Below, piece by piece: positions 54,190-64,000 of a DNA stretch of 64,000 bases (within the stretch, counting starts at the first letter, position 1; the number at the start of each line of letters is the position of its first letter). The stretch is from NCBI GenBank assembly GCA_021292165.1, contig JAHFWL010000448.1, positions 1 to 64,000 on the forward strand, written 5' to 3'. This stretch comes from Shinisaurus crocodilurus. Its lineage: Eukaryota > Chordata > Lepidosauria > Squamata > Shinisauridae. The position numbers were made by a program, and so were the translations under genes. The notes beneath the pieces were generated by a model. The model did not search any database. It was not told the DNA's origin and saw nothing but the letters and a program-made list of their open reading frames with translations.

Positions 54190-56030
54190 TTATATACCGC
54201 TTCCCATATTTCAGCCACGGCAGTCTTCCAGGCGCCACGGGGCTCTTTCTTGCTGCCTTCCCCTTCCCTCCCCACGCCGCCGGGGACCAGCCCCCGCGAG
54301 AGCTCCACCGCATTTAGCTTGCGCCTCGAAGATCCCCCCTCCCCTCCCCCCAGCGTCCAAACTCGGCCTCGATCCGCAGCCCAGCGGCCCTGGGAAGCTC
54401 CCCAAGGAAGGAGCCGCGACGCACCAGGCCCGAGGCGGGCAGGACCGGACGCGGGCGAGGGCGAGACAGAGGAGGCTCCATGCGCGCTACTTTCCCCTCG
54501 CCGTCCCGTCTCTCCCTCCACGTCCGAGGCCGGCCCATCCCATTTCCCTGGGAAGAAGGAAAAGCGGGGGGGGGGGGGGGGCGAGAAGAGATGTTGCGCT
54601 TTCCGTCCTGGTCCGGAGGCGGCCCGTGGGGGAGCGCAAGATCCGCCTTCGCTTGCGAAGGGACCGTGGGGGCTACGGGGGGGGGGGGGACCGACGGCTC
54701 CTTTTGCTTCTTGCTCGCTCTGTCCCGCCTCCAACACGGAGAACATCAAACCCCCCCCCGACGCCTCCCGCGCGCCTTCTCTCCCCCCCCCGCCCCAAGA
54801 AGACCGGCCATCAGCACGGCTGGACGGCAAAGGGGCAGCGCGGCCCGACGACCTCTAACCCACCCCCCGCACGCCTGTTGCCTCCAAAGACAAGCGCTCT
54901 CTCCCCCGGCCGGGCTTTTCCGTCCACGTCAGGGCTCCCTCCGGACTGCAGCCCCAGGAGGCTCCGCCGCGCTCAGCGCCTCCTCCGGCACACGGCACAA
55001 GCCACGTCCGTCCTGTTTTCCCCGGTCCGGCCTCGCCCCCCCCCATCCACCCAGCGCCCGCGTTGGAGAGGCCCGGGCATCCCTTGCCGCCGGCCACGGC
55101 GCCACGGAAGCTTCCCAGGGCGCTCCCTCCCTCCTCCCGACCTCTCTCCAAACACCGCCACTGCCCGGGCCCGGCTGCTGGTCAGGCAAGCAAGGGGCGC
55201 CCGCGTTCTTTCCCGATTCGCGTGCGGAGAGACGTTCACACACACGCGGGCGTAGCGAAGCGGATCGGCCAGCCGCGCGTCCCTATTCTGGGAGAATCTC
55301 TGCTCTCTTCTTCCCCCTCTTTCGGGGAGACTGGGGGGGGACCTCCTCTCCCCCCCCCTTCCCGCCCCGCCGGGGAAGATCGGGTGGCTGGCTTGGCCTC
55401 TCTCCCGGCGCCGTCCACTTACCAGGTAGTTCATCTTGGCGGCCCGCCGCGCGCGACTGGCGCGGCCGCAGTGCCCGGCCGTGCGCCTTAACGCATGATC
55501 CCGCGGGCTGGCGGCGGTGGCGGGGTCCCTCGTCGCAGCCGGGCCGACGACTGAGCCGGCGGCGGCGGCCAAGCGAGCTCCTGGGAAAGAAGGCAGGGAA
55601 AGGAGGGTCCCGGCCGCCCCCCTCCCGCCCCGCGGCCGCCTCCATTGGCTGCTCACGAGAAAAGGAGGCGGTGCCCTCGCCGGGGCAAGGGACGGCACGG
55701 CGAGGGCGAGACGAGGCTGCCTCCGCCTGGCACCGAGGGGGATGGTGCGGAGGCAGCGGCGGCGGCGGCGGCGGCCCCGTCCGCAGGGGGGCGGGGAAGA
55801 GGCAGATTGTCTGTCGCCAAACGGCCCTGCTCCCTCCCTGCCGTGCAAAGCCGCTCCATGGAGCTCGCCGCCGGGGAAGGGCCCTTTCGTGCTCCGATTT
55901 CCTTCGCTCCCGCCTCGGTCGAGCAATCCCGGGACCTATGAAGAGGCGCGGGACTTTCTTTTCTGCTAGGGCTCGTCCCGCTCGCCTCCCAAAGTGCCCG
56001 CGCTCAATCCTGAAAAGTGGGGCGGGAGAG
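54190..56030 (-). promoter_or_regulatory. BCAR1: CpG island and probable BCAR1 promoter
   Basis: The stretch is strongly GC- and CpG-rich against AT-richer flanks and contains the first coding exon. On the minus strand a CCAAT box (complement of 55644-55650) lies about 210 bp before the ATG. Several GC boxes are present, for example near 55625 and 55788-55797. A CGG run lies at about 55755-55776. No TATA box was seen, as is usual for CpG-island promoters. Long open frames here on both strands come from the base composition and are not called as genes. Several G or C homopolymers (54566-54582, 54676-54690) may be unreliable in length. Confidence 0.8.
55423..55434 (-). CDS. BCAR1: BCAR1 coding exon 1 (MNYL)
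   Basis: The exon codes only Met-Asn-Tyr-Leu, followed directly by the donor GTAAGT (55417-55422). Joined to exon 2 it gives MNYLNVLAKALYDN, the same layout as the mammalian MNHLNVLAKALYDN start. The ATG lies inside the CpG island with CCAAG just before it. The 5' UTR extends upward from 55435, but the transcription start cannot be fixed from sequence. The exon is too short for ORF detection and is called from the splice donor and homology. Confidence 0.9.
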
Positions 56031-56159
56031 ATGTGTGCCTCTGAACATGTGCAGAGGGAAGAGGGTGCCTCTGAACATGTGCAGAGCTGCCAGGCGTCTT
56101 TTGAGCTACTGGGAACAAACAAACAAAAAAGGCAGCCAGTTCCCTTCTCCCGCATAAGG

Positions 56160-56279
56160 TGCATATTTAGACAGGGGGGGGAATGTCTCCCAGTCCCAAC
56201 TCCCCCTATGGCTGGCTGGGGAATGCTGGCAGTTGTAGGACTTTTTTCCGTCTAAGGATGTGTAGGATTGCGCCCTTAA
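56160..56279. mobile_element. Palindromic TTAA-type MITE
   Basis: GTGCATATTTAGACAGG and GTCTAAGGATGTGTAGGATT, right border CCCTTAA. It lies just upstream of the CpG island. Confidence 0.72.
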
Positions 56280-56400
56280 AGGACTAGCTGTGAGCTCAGG
56301 AATACCTGATGCAAATTTCACCGGGGTCATGAACTGACGAGGTGGCCTTTGGTAAGCCCCCCCCCCCTTTCTCTCAAGCTCAGCCCAGTATCATTTACAG

Positions 56401-56541
56401 CAGTGTTCTCCAACCTTGGGTCCCCAGATGTTTTTGGCCTACAACTCCCAGCTTGCCCCAGCCAGCAACTGGGGACCCAAGGTTTCATAGAGTTTCATAG
56501 AGTTGGAAGGAGCCTACAAGGCTATCAAGTCCAGAACACTG
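56401..56541. mobile_element. Palindromic hAT-like MITE with exact TSD and a foreign patch
   Basis: ATTTACAG at 56393-56400 and 56542-56549. The centre and part of the right arm are replaced by about 50 bp of CR1/SINE tail (TTCATAGAGTTGGAAGGAGC). Confidence 0.87.
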
Positions 56542-56976
56542 ATTTACAGTATGGGGATAATAATATTAGCCTACCCTACAGGGTTGTTGGGAGGATTGCT
56601 GAGATTGTGTGTGTGTGAGGCACTTGGAAAATTTAAAATGTGTTTGTTGTTGGGCTGGACCAGCATAAGCCTTTGTCTCCCTTACTGCTGCCATAGACCG
56701 TTTTCCAGGAGCCTTACCAACCCTATTAACAGAACTTCTGAATCATGCAACATGTAACATGAGAAACAAACATTTTTCATTCCAGATATAGCTCCTGAAA
56801 TCACTGGGCCTAATTCTGTCTTAGGATTCCAGCCCCAGTCGTTCAAACTCAGGATCTGGTGAGTGTGTGTCCTTTTCCATTCCTGTGAAATGATGTGGGT
56901 TTTATTAGATTTGCTCGATGTGTGTCGCCAGTGATTATTACTTGCTGCCGGAAACAGTGCTATCCTTACCCTAGAA

Positions 56977-57104
56977 CAGTGTTCTCCAACCTTGGGTCCC
57001 CAGATGTTTTTGGCCTACAACTCCCAGCATGCCCCAGCCCTGGCTGGGGCATGCTGGGAGTTGTAGGCCAAAAACATCTGGGGACCCAAGGTTGGAGAAC
57101 ACTG
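56977..57104. mobile_element. Palindromic hAT-like MITE with exact 8-bp TSD
   Basis: CCCTAGAA at 56969-56976 and 57105-57112. The 128-bp palindrome has a shortened centre. Confidence 0.95.
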
Positions 57105-57305
57105 CCCTAGAAAGTGGTGGGCAGGCCTCTTCCTAAATGTGCGAAGACATAAGCATGGCGGTCCTGAATATTGACCCGTTGGCCTGTGCTGTCGTCGTCG
57201 CACAGATAGGTGAAACAGAAGAACAACCCCCTCAAAAGTGCTGGAAGGGCGAAGGCTCCCAGAGCAGAAGCCTCCCAACATCCTCTGGGTTCAGTGCTTC
57301 TAGAC

Positions 57306-58218
57306 CAGTGATGGCGAACCTTTTTGAGCCCGAGTGCCCAAACTGCAACACAAAACCAACTTATTTATTTCAAAGTGCCAACACTGCAATTAAACCTAAA
57401 TATCGAGGTTTTAGTTTTAGAAAAACAACTCATACAGTTGTCCGAACTAATTAACATCTTTTGTCTTTAAAGAAAAACACAATAACAGAGCTTTCAATGA
57501 TACAAACCGTTTTTTGTTGGGGAAAAAAAATCAACTCAAAAAATTATTATAGTACTACATTGTACACATAGCCTGAAGGGAATTTATACAAACTTTTAAA
57601 TAATTAGGCACATGTATTTTTGGATAAGGGATTCTCAACTTGTAATATGATTATATGCCAGACTGAAATTGTATGGGGCAAGCTTTACCCCAGGTCCTTT
57701 CCCTGCTTCTACAGGTGTCGGATTAGTAAAAGTAAAAGTCAACCTGTACTAGGATGAGCAAGATAAACAAGAAAACTAAACACATTTTAAACACTTTATG
57801 TCTTGGACTGCAAACACTGCATTAGGTAAAAGTTTGCATTGGGCATGCTTTTGCACAATTAATGTGATTTTTGCTATTGCATGCATGCTGATAATTTGTC
57901 AAACCTTGGCTCATACTCCGTTAGTTTGAGAGCAACACATGTAGCACTCAGGTCAACTGTTAGGGCTTTACATCCAAGCCATGCTCTGTGCATCATTCTT
58001 CAAAATCTTTTAAATGTGATAACAATGTAGAAAAGAATTCTGTAACAGGAATTCTAGAATAAAATCATTCTGTTCCACACTGTGAGAAAGAACAAGATCA
58101 TTAGTGTTTTGCAGAAGGGGATGGTCTTTTCGCGATCTGGTGACCAATGGCTCGAGTGCCCACAGAGAGGTCCCTGCGTGCCAGCTGTTGCACCCGTGCC
58201 ATAGGTTCGCCATCACTG
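57306..58218. mobile_element. 913-bp hAT-like non-autonomous element with exact 8-bp TSD
   Basis: CAGTGATGGCGAACCTTTTT at the left and GGTTCGCCATCACTG at the right. TTCTAGAC at 57298-57305 and 58219-58226. No transposase reading frame inside. Confidence 0.93.
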
Positions 58219-58384
58219 TTCTAGACTGTGAGAGAAGGATGCCAGGTGGCCATCTTTAAGAGAAATCACCCCAAATCCCAACAGCGCACCGTTAACATTT
58301 TCTCCTTGTGGCTTTTCGGGCATTAAAAGAGTCAAATGTTCCGGGGGGGGGGGCAGGGGGAGGCGGGTGAAACAAACCAAGAGA

Positions 58385-58510
58385 AACCTGCCCCCCAGAT
58401 GTGTTGGACTACAACCCCCATCACCCACAGCCAGCATGCCCACTTGCCATGCTGGCTGGGGGCGATGGGGGTTGTTGTCCAACACATCTAGAAGGGGCCA
58501 GGTTGGGGGA
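58385..58510. mobile_element. Palindromic hAT-like MITE
   Basis: CCAGATGTGTTGGACTACAA and GTTGTCCAACACATCTAGAA arms around GCCAGCATGCCCACTTGCCA. Confidence 0.72.
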
Positions 58511-58584
58511 AGGATTACGGACAGGTTGACTTCCAGAAGAACAAGGCATGGATTGAGCACTTGTGTTTTGAACTGCATCTGGAA

Positions 58585-58715
58585 CAGGGCTCTCCGACCT
58601 TGGGTCCCCAGATGTTGCTGGCCTACAACTCCCAGCATACCCAGCCACCATGGCTAATGGCAAGGGATTCCGGGAGCTGAAGTCCAGCAACATCTGGGGA
58701 CCCAAGGTTGGAGAG
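58585..58715. mobile_element. Palindromic hAT-like MITE, diverged
   Basis: CAGGGCTCTCCGACCTTGGG to ACCCAAGGTTGGAGAG. TCTGGAA lies on both sides, but the right terminus lacks CCCTG. Confidence 0.65.
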
Positions 58716-59262
58716 TTTCTGGAAGGAAACTGGAAGTCCTTGGGGAAGCCTGCCCAGGATTGAACTTCAGGTAGTAAATATTCTTCAATAGCAGAACAAC
58801 GAGCGCCTTGGGCAGGCGTGGCTCTGAGGACTGTCATGAGGAACACCTGCACCTCAAAATTTACCACCACACCACTGGTTCCAAGTATGACATGTTACAG
58901 CAGTCTTGCCTAGAGGGTAGTTACTCATCGCATGAGTAACTGTGATGAAGTGTGCCTCTAAGACAGGGTGTGCAATCCTTTTGGCCCCGAGGGGTTCTTC
59001 CAGTGATGGGAGGTGCGCACACACACACATATACTCATCCACCCACCCATATCTCAGTGCACAGGCTAAAACCTCCCCTCCCTGTGGGCTGAGATCAGGG
59101 AGAGAGGAGCCCTTTGAGAGCTGGGGTGACAGCCTGCGCACGATCCTGGCTTCTTAAAGCTCTCCCTGCTGGGGTGGAGAAGGGCAGAACCCTCTTCTGG
59201 CAGCAGGGAGAGATTGTGCTGCTCTTTGGTGTCCAAGGATCTACCTGGCCAAGGATCTAGCT

Positions 59263-59376
59263 CAGTGTTCTCCAACCTTGGGTCCCCAGATGTTTTTGGC
59301 CTACAACTCCCAGCATGCCCCAGCCAGCTACGCTGTAGGCCAAAAACATCTGGGGGCCCAAGGTTGGAGAACACTG
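59263..59376. mobile_element. Palindromic hAT-like MITE, abutting a CR1 end
   Basis: CAGTGTTCTCC to GGAGAACACTG. The right neighbour is CR1 sequence from its first base; no target duplication. Confidence 0.82.
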
Positions 59377-59487
59377 ATGGACAGCCATCTACCAGGGATG
59401 CTTTGACCTGGATTCCTGCACTGAGCAGGGGGCTGGACTCGATGGCCTGGTAGGCCCCTTCCAACTCTACTTTTCTATGATTCTATG
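59377..59487 (+). mobile_element. CR1 LINE 3' end
   Basis: GGACAGCCATCTACCAGGGA to TTTTCTATGATTCTATG. Confidence 0.87.
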
Positions 59488-60333
59488 GAGATCGGATTAC
59501 TGGGGTGAGGGAGTTAAAAACCTCTTCCTTGCCCAGTGATCCTGATCAAGATCTGGTTGTCCTGCCATTAGCGGTGGGGAAACAGTGATCTGTTCCTCGC
59601 TACCCAGCTGATGGCTGCTCAGCTGTGTGGTGGAGGGAAGTGGGCGGGGCCCTGTGGGTTGTGTCCCCATGTGCTCTAAGAGAAAGGGGTGTTCTATTAG
59701 GTGGGGAAAGCTACTCATGGCAGCCATGGCTGTGTCAGCAGAGATTTCAGGAGCAGTTTCTGCAAAGGGGAAGGAATAACATCCTTCAGGCAGTGGGAAG
59801 GCGACTTCTCTCTCCAGCCTCATCTGTCCTCTAGCCTAGGCCAGGGGTGGACAGACAGACTTCAGGCTTGCAGAATCTACTTTGTTTTGTAGAACAACCC
59901 CAAGATCCACCGAGTGGAGCCTGATGCAAACAACAAACACTTAGAAATTGTTGGATATGGTAAGCAGTCTATACACTGATGGATTAAATAAATACACTGA
60001 AGAATTCTGAGCACAGGAATGTCTTCTGAGTACCAGGCCAAGCCAGCTGGGGATCATGGGGGTTATAGTCCCAACCTTCTGGAGGAAGGCTGCAGATTGA
60101 GGAAGGCTGCAAGGCTTTTATTTAGGTCCTTTATTTAGGACTTCCTCCCTGTCTCAAGGTAAAACTTAGTTCCGCTCTGTTTTATCTAGAGCAAATGCTG
60201 TTAAACTGGAAATTGAAAAGGGAACGTTGAAAGAGCCGTTGAAAGAGGAACTTCAAAGCAAATTGATGGAAGTTATTTTTATACTTCGTACCCAACCAAC
60301 CTGTAGGTCTTTGAACAATAAGTTCAAAGACAC

Positions 60334-60415
60334 TTAAGGCGCAATCCTACGTAGCTGGCTGGGGCATGCTGGGAGTTGTAGGCCCTTTTTCTGTCTAAAC
60401 ATGTCATGTTTGCAC
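60334..60415. mobile_element. TTAA-type MITE, left arm mostly deleted
   Basis: TTAAGGCGCAATCCTACG, then GGGGCATGCTGGGAGTTGTA and GTCTAAACATG. Confidence 0.6.
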
Positions 60416-61558
60416 CCGTACTGTTTTCCTTTGCCTTCGCTTACTGTAGACAAACAGTACACTCGACAAACACCAAGCCACCAAGCTCACCTTGGCATCC
60501 CCTTCCGCTTGGTGCCCTGGGCAAGTACCCAGCTCACTCGCCCCTACGGGAGGCCCTGGCTGCGGCTGCCGCCCACCCCCCCTGCCACCAAGGACATCAT
60601 CCTGATCACAAAACAGTTTTGTGAAGTCATACGCTTGGGGCAAAACTTGACATGCCTAATTACCCTGTGGATTATGGAATGACCTCAAGACAGTTTCCTG
60701 TGGCAGAATAAGATGAGTGTCCCCTGCTGGCTTGAAACTGTTGCCCCTGCCGTGTTCTCGGTTGTGGTAAGAGCGCGTGGGCAGGACCCAGATGTTGGCA
60801 GGCAGCAGCTGGCTACCTGTGCATCCTGGCTTAAAGTCCCCTGGCTTCCTGAGTAGCATTTGGTCACCGTAACACTACAGGCAACTTTGAGTCTCTCTCT
60901 ACTTCTGTTCATGCTGACCGTGTGGGATAGAAAGTAGAAGAGTGCCACTTCCAATTCAAATGCGCATTCTGGCCAACGTAAGATTGTCATTCACATTACA
61001 GACCTGAGAAATGGGGAACTCCCTCATAAGTACGGATGGCTGAGAATATCATTTCAGTTTGGTTTTGATAAGAATTTCCCAATATTAGCAAAGTTCGCTA
61101 TATATGGGACAAAAAACCCATGAGATTTTTAAGAATTCAAATGTGGGAGGAACTGAAACTGACAGATGCACCCCTCACCCGTCCCTCACCCACCCCACCC
61201 CAGGGCCCAGGGCTTTGAGCACTTTGCTCTTAAAAGTCTGGGTTTGAATCCCTGTGTATTCAGCCATGTCCGTGGTGCTGAACCAGGGTTGCCACCTCTT
61301 TTTTCTGACAGGCTCATCATCTTTTAACAGCTACACGGCCGGCAGGTATAATACGGTCCTCTCCATGCTGAGAATAGCTGTACCTATTGAATTTGCAGGT
61401 GGCTAAGAATTTTGGTTCTGTTCATTTTTTTATAAGAATTTAACACAATTTGCAAAGTTCTTAATATTCAAGAGAGAAAGATTTTTAAAAATTAGCATGT
61501 GGGAGAAAGCAAAAGTGACAGATTTGCCCCTTCTCTACAGTCATGATGCCATGCGTGG

Positions 61559-61940
61559 AAACCCAGATTCCACCTAAACATCAGGAAAAATTTCCTGACT
61601 GTCAGAGCAATAAGACAATGGAACCAACTACCTAGGGAGGTGGTGGGCTCTCCCACTCTGGAGGCATTCAAGGTGCAGCTGGACAGCTATCTGTCATAGA
61701 ATCATAGAATCATAGAAAAGTAGAGTTGGAAGGGGCCTACCAGGCCATCGAGTCCAACCCCTGCTCAATGCAGGAATCCAGGTCAAAGCATCCCTGACAG
61801 ATGGCTGTCCAGCCGCACCTTGAATGCCTCCAGATTGGGAGATCCCACCACCTTCCTAGGTAGTTGGTTCCATTGTCTTATTGCTCTGACAGTCAGGAAA
61901 TTTTTCCTGATGTTTAGGTGGAATCAGGGATGCTTTGTCT
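61559..61940 (+). mobile_element. CR1 LINE 3' end, outer copy
   Basis: AACCCAGATTCCACCTAAAC to CAGCTATCTGTCA (61694), resuming AGGGATGCTTTG (61926). The break is filled by an opposite-strand CR1. Confidence 0.85.
61695..61925 (-). mobile_element. CR1 LINE 3' end, inserted copy
   Basis: ATAGAATCATAGAATCATAG to TGATGTTTAGGTGGAATC, 5' truncated, inside the plus-strand copy. Confidence 0.87.
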
Positions 61941-62327
61941 TCTTTTAATTTCCCGGAGCACATTTTGCACTATGATTTCATTTTTCTAGGAGCAGGGCCT
62001 TCCTCCTTTTTATCTTCTATACCGCAAATGTTCTCCCACTTTTGCCAAGAAAACCTGGGCACCGTGCCTCCATTTAAGAAGACAGGAGGACACTCTTCAC
62101 TTCTCTGCCATTGATAAGGCGTGCAGAGCATCTTAGGGTGCTTTTGCACAGGAGACTTAAATACGGTAGCTTTTGAGGCTCTCTCTATGGTAAGGTCTGG
62201 TGATTGTTCATCAGTGTTGTGACCAGTCATTTCTACAGACATGCAACTCTTATCGCTTCCCTGCAGGAACCAGCACCACAAAAATTCAAAAGGATCATCT
62301 CATAGATCATATCTATAACCTATGGAA

Positions 62328-62575
62328 AGCCAGTGTGGTGTAGTGGTGAGAGTGTTGGACTGGGACTCGGGAGACCTGGGTTCTAGTCCCCCCTTGGCCA
62401 TGGAGCTCACTGGGTGACTTTGGGCCAGTCACTGACTCTCAGCCTAACCTACAGGGCTGTTGTGAGGATAAAATGGAGAGGAGGAGGAGGAGAATCGTGT
62501 AAGCCACCTTGGGTTCCTTGCAAGAGGAAAAAAGGCAGAATATAAATGTGTGTGGGTGTGTGTATGTATGTAATA
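62328..62575 (+). mobile_element. MIR-like tRNA-derived SINE
   Basis: AGCCAGTGTGGTGTAGTGGT, GGTTCTAGTCC, CACCTTGGGTTCCTTGCAAG, then a GT-rich tail. Confidence 0.88.
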
Positions 62576-62712
62576 GTAAAAGTAAACATGCATATGATTG
62601 CGCTGTTACCGTAATTACTGTACTCGTACTGTGGGAGAGGAAACAAAGGAGACCAGGGCAATTTTTATGGCTGACAGAAGAGCCAGTTTAAGCTTTATCT
62701 TGGGGACTTCCT

Positions 62713-62855
62713 AGTCCAGCCTTCCCCAACCTGGTGCCTTCCAGATGTTTTAGACTACAACTCCCAGCATCCCTGACCACTGGCCATCTTGGCTGTGGCT
62801 GATGAGAGCTGAAGTCTAAAACAACTGGAGGGCAGCAGGTTGAAGAAGGGTTTCC
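62713..62855. mobile_element. Palindromic hAT-like MITE
   Basis: CCTGGTGCCTTCCAGATGTT, AGACTACAACTCCCAGCATC, mirrored by AACAACTGGAGGGCAGCAGG. Confidence 0.7.
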
Positions 62856-63154
62856 TAGGCTAACAGCTCACATCTTTAGAGTTAGTTCACACCCAGTGAA
62901 GGGGTGTGCAAGCCAGCCTCCCGCACAGTACAGAGAAGCAGTAATCGAGAGAAATTACCTCTCCCATTCTCGCCTCTACTGCCTTCCTGGGCTGGAACAG
63001 TGTTAATGGCTTATCCTCCCCTGCTGATAAGTCAAGCCTCAAGAGAAACACCCCTTGAGCAAGGAGCGCAGCTGGCATGCTGGCATGCTGGAAATACAGA
63101 ATCAGTTTTGCCAACACAACTGTGTAATTTTTCAAGGCACATTCCATCTAGAGC

Positions 63155-63438
63155 ATGGGTACTGGACCTCTCTTTGAGCCCGAGGGGGCCACGGCAGACA
63201 GGGCAGGACCAAAAATACCAGCTTCTAGCGTAAAACTCTTACGGCCAGTAATGAAGCCTTAGGAGGAGCATTTCAACCTTTTAGAACTGGAATATAAGGT
63301 GGAAAAGCTGGTGAACCACCAAACAATCAGCAGTTGCGTGAAAGGGGGCGTGGCCATCTGGGGAAGCCCTGAGGGCTGGATTGGGACCCCAAGTGGGCTA
63401 GATTTGGCCCATAGGCCTGAGGTTCAAGACCCCTGTCT
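63155..63438 (-). mobile_element. hAT-like element (GCCTGTGGGCCAAA group)
   Basis: TACTGGACCTCTCTTTGAGC to GGCCTGAGGTTCAAGACCCC, the complement of the 19.93-20.25 kb element. Confidence 0.65.
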
Positions 63439-63526
63439 AAAAAGCTTGCTCTGGGACATGACAATGTGAGCCTGCTTTCAGCGCCACGTGGAGGCATTTC
63501 CATGCCACCTCCAACACCACGCTTAG

Positions 63527-63703
63527 TCATAGGATAGTCATAGGATCATAGAGCTGGAAGGGGCCTACAAGGCCATCGAGTCCAACCCCCTGCTCATTGC
63601 AGGAAGCTAGAGGAGGGGTCTCCCATCCAAGTAATAACCAGGCCTGACCCTGCTTAGCTTTCCACGCTCAGACACGCTGAGCCAGCGTGAGCCACAGGCC
63701 TGT
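63527..63703 (-). mobile_element. 5S rRNA-derived SINE with CR1 tail, near full length
   Basis: Minus-strand copy, CR1 tail ATCATAGAGCTGGAAGGGGC, 5S block, head AGCCACAGGCCTGT. Confidence 0.9.
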
Positions 63704-63765
63704 ACAAAAATGTCACACTTATAAAATGTTACAACCATGTTTGCCCTTAGTTTGTGATGGATGCG

Positions 63766-63796
63766 CGTGCACGCGCGCGCACACACACACACACAC
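63766..63796. repeat. GC/CA dinucleotide microsatellite
   Basis: GCGCGCGCACACACACAC type run. Confidence 0.9.
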
Positions 63797-64000
63797 CACC
63801 TAGATCAGCTTTCCCAGGCAAGGCTCTATCAGTGGACTGGGGAGAGCAAAGAGAGAAGGGAACTCCAGCCACCTCTGCCCTGCCTGCTCTCCTCGGTTAA
63901 GTTCTGCTCCGGCCGTAGCCCGCTTGGATCCACTGTATTCCGCCTGCCATCGCCCCCTTGGGCTTTCAGCAAAGCCTCCCACTCCTTTGAAAGAGTCACC

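Larger units (their letters stand above)
19656..55422 (-). other. BCAR1: BCAR1 intron 1 (35.8 kb)
   Basis: Donor GTAAGT at the right end, acceptor CCGCAG at the left. It is full of transposable elements listed separately. Stretches of more than 300 bases where I recognise nothing are about: 24300-24890, 24960-25720, 26590-27110, 27720-28490, 33680-34340, 36060-37620, 39745-40650, 41400-42545, 43805-44990, 45250-45720, 45905-46515, 47970-48640, 49025-49700, 51350-52105 and 52245-52840. Some of these probably hold older repeats. No coding exon was found. Confidence 0.85.
645..55434 (-). other. BCAR1: BCAR1 (p130Cas) gene, 5' and middle part, six coding exons
   Basis: BCAR1 encodes the focal-adhesion docking protein p130Cas. 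It is phosphorylated on YxxP tyrosines by Src and FAK and recruits CRK and NCK SH2 domains to drive migration signalling. Six minus-strand exons join in phase 0, with GT donors and AG acceptors at every border, in this order: 55423-55434, 19011-19655, 8069-8215, 6269-6376, 3429-4543, 645-734. Protein order matches the family: SH3, YxxP substrate domain, Ser-rich region, RPLPSPPKF and YDYVHLQ Src-docking motifs, then the EEFEKTQKELLE segment. I count 14 YxxP motifs. The last exon, with the C-terminal four-helix FAT-like domain, is not in the window and must lie beyond base 1. NEDD9 and EFS are paralogues, but the linker and Src-docking sequences fit BCAR1 best. Alternative first exons known in mammals were not identified here. 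Confidence 0.96.
56280..64000. other. 5' flank of BCAR1, no gene recognised
   Basis: The region upstream of the CpG island contains only repeats and unassigned sequence (about 59490-60330, 60420-61555 and 61945-62325). In mammals CFDP1 lies on this side of BCAR1, but no CFDP1 exon was recognised. Confidence 0.6.

Noticed and set aside
54480..56255. 591-codon open frame on the plus strand over the CpG island
   Set aside because: Stop codons are rare there because of GC content. Competing long frames exist on the other strand, the peptide is low-complexity, and the BCAR1 first exon explains the locus.
60401..60682. Possible exon of an upstream neighbour gene
   Set aside because: No recognisable domain, no convincing splice sites, and the start lies in a TTAA-type MITE remnant.

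Overview
The window is vertebrate genomic DNA, most likely from a squamate reptile (lizard or snake). It holds one recognisable protein-coding gene, BCAR1 (p130Cas), on the minus strand. The taxonomic guess rests on the repeats: CR1 and L2-type LINE 3' ends, 5S-rRNA-derived and tRNA-derived SINEs, Penelope-like pieces and very many palindromic DNA-transposon derivatives (MITEs). No species can be named from sequence alone. No endogenous retrovirus, CRISPR array or prokaryotic feature was seen.

BCAR1 reads from right to left. A GC-rich CpG island at about 54.2-56.0 kb surrounds a first coding exon of only four codons (MNYL, 55423-55434). A 35.8-kb intron then leads to exon 2 (19011-19655; SH3 domain and first YxxP motifs), exon 3 (8069-8215), exon 4 (6269-6376), the large exon 5 (3429-4543; substrate domain, Ser-rich helical region, Src-binding motifs) and exon 6 (645-734). 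The last exon, with the C-terminal FAT-like domain, must lie left of base 1. Every intron is phase 0 with GT-AG borders. Exon 5 as given is 1115 bp, not a multiple of 3. Its 3' half can only be read across about five single-base frame changes without stop codons, which looks like consensus error rather than gene decay.

Everything else is intronic or 5'-flanking and is dominated by transposable elements. The main groups are: (i) about 130-bp near-perfect palindromes with CAGTG...CACTG ends and 8-bp target duplications (hAT-like); (ii) palindromes with TTAA borders (piggyBac-like); (iii) a looser hAT-like group with CAGGGGTG ends; (iv) Tigger/pogo-like MITEs with TA duplications; (v) 5S rRNA-headed SINEs with CR1 tails; (vi) MIR-like tRNA SINEs and a second tRNA SINE; (vii) Penelope-like fragments with hammerhead-like folds; (viii) LINE 3' ends. 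Groups i-iii share an inner inverted pair resembling the ZNF143/SBS promoter motif (CTACAACTCCCAGCATGC).

The 56.3-64 kb region is the 5' flank of BCAR1. It contains only repeats and unassigned sequence; no exon of a neighbouring gene was recognised.
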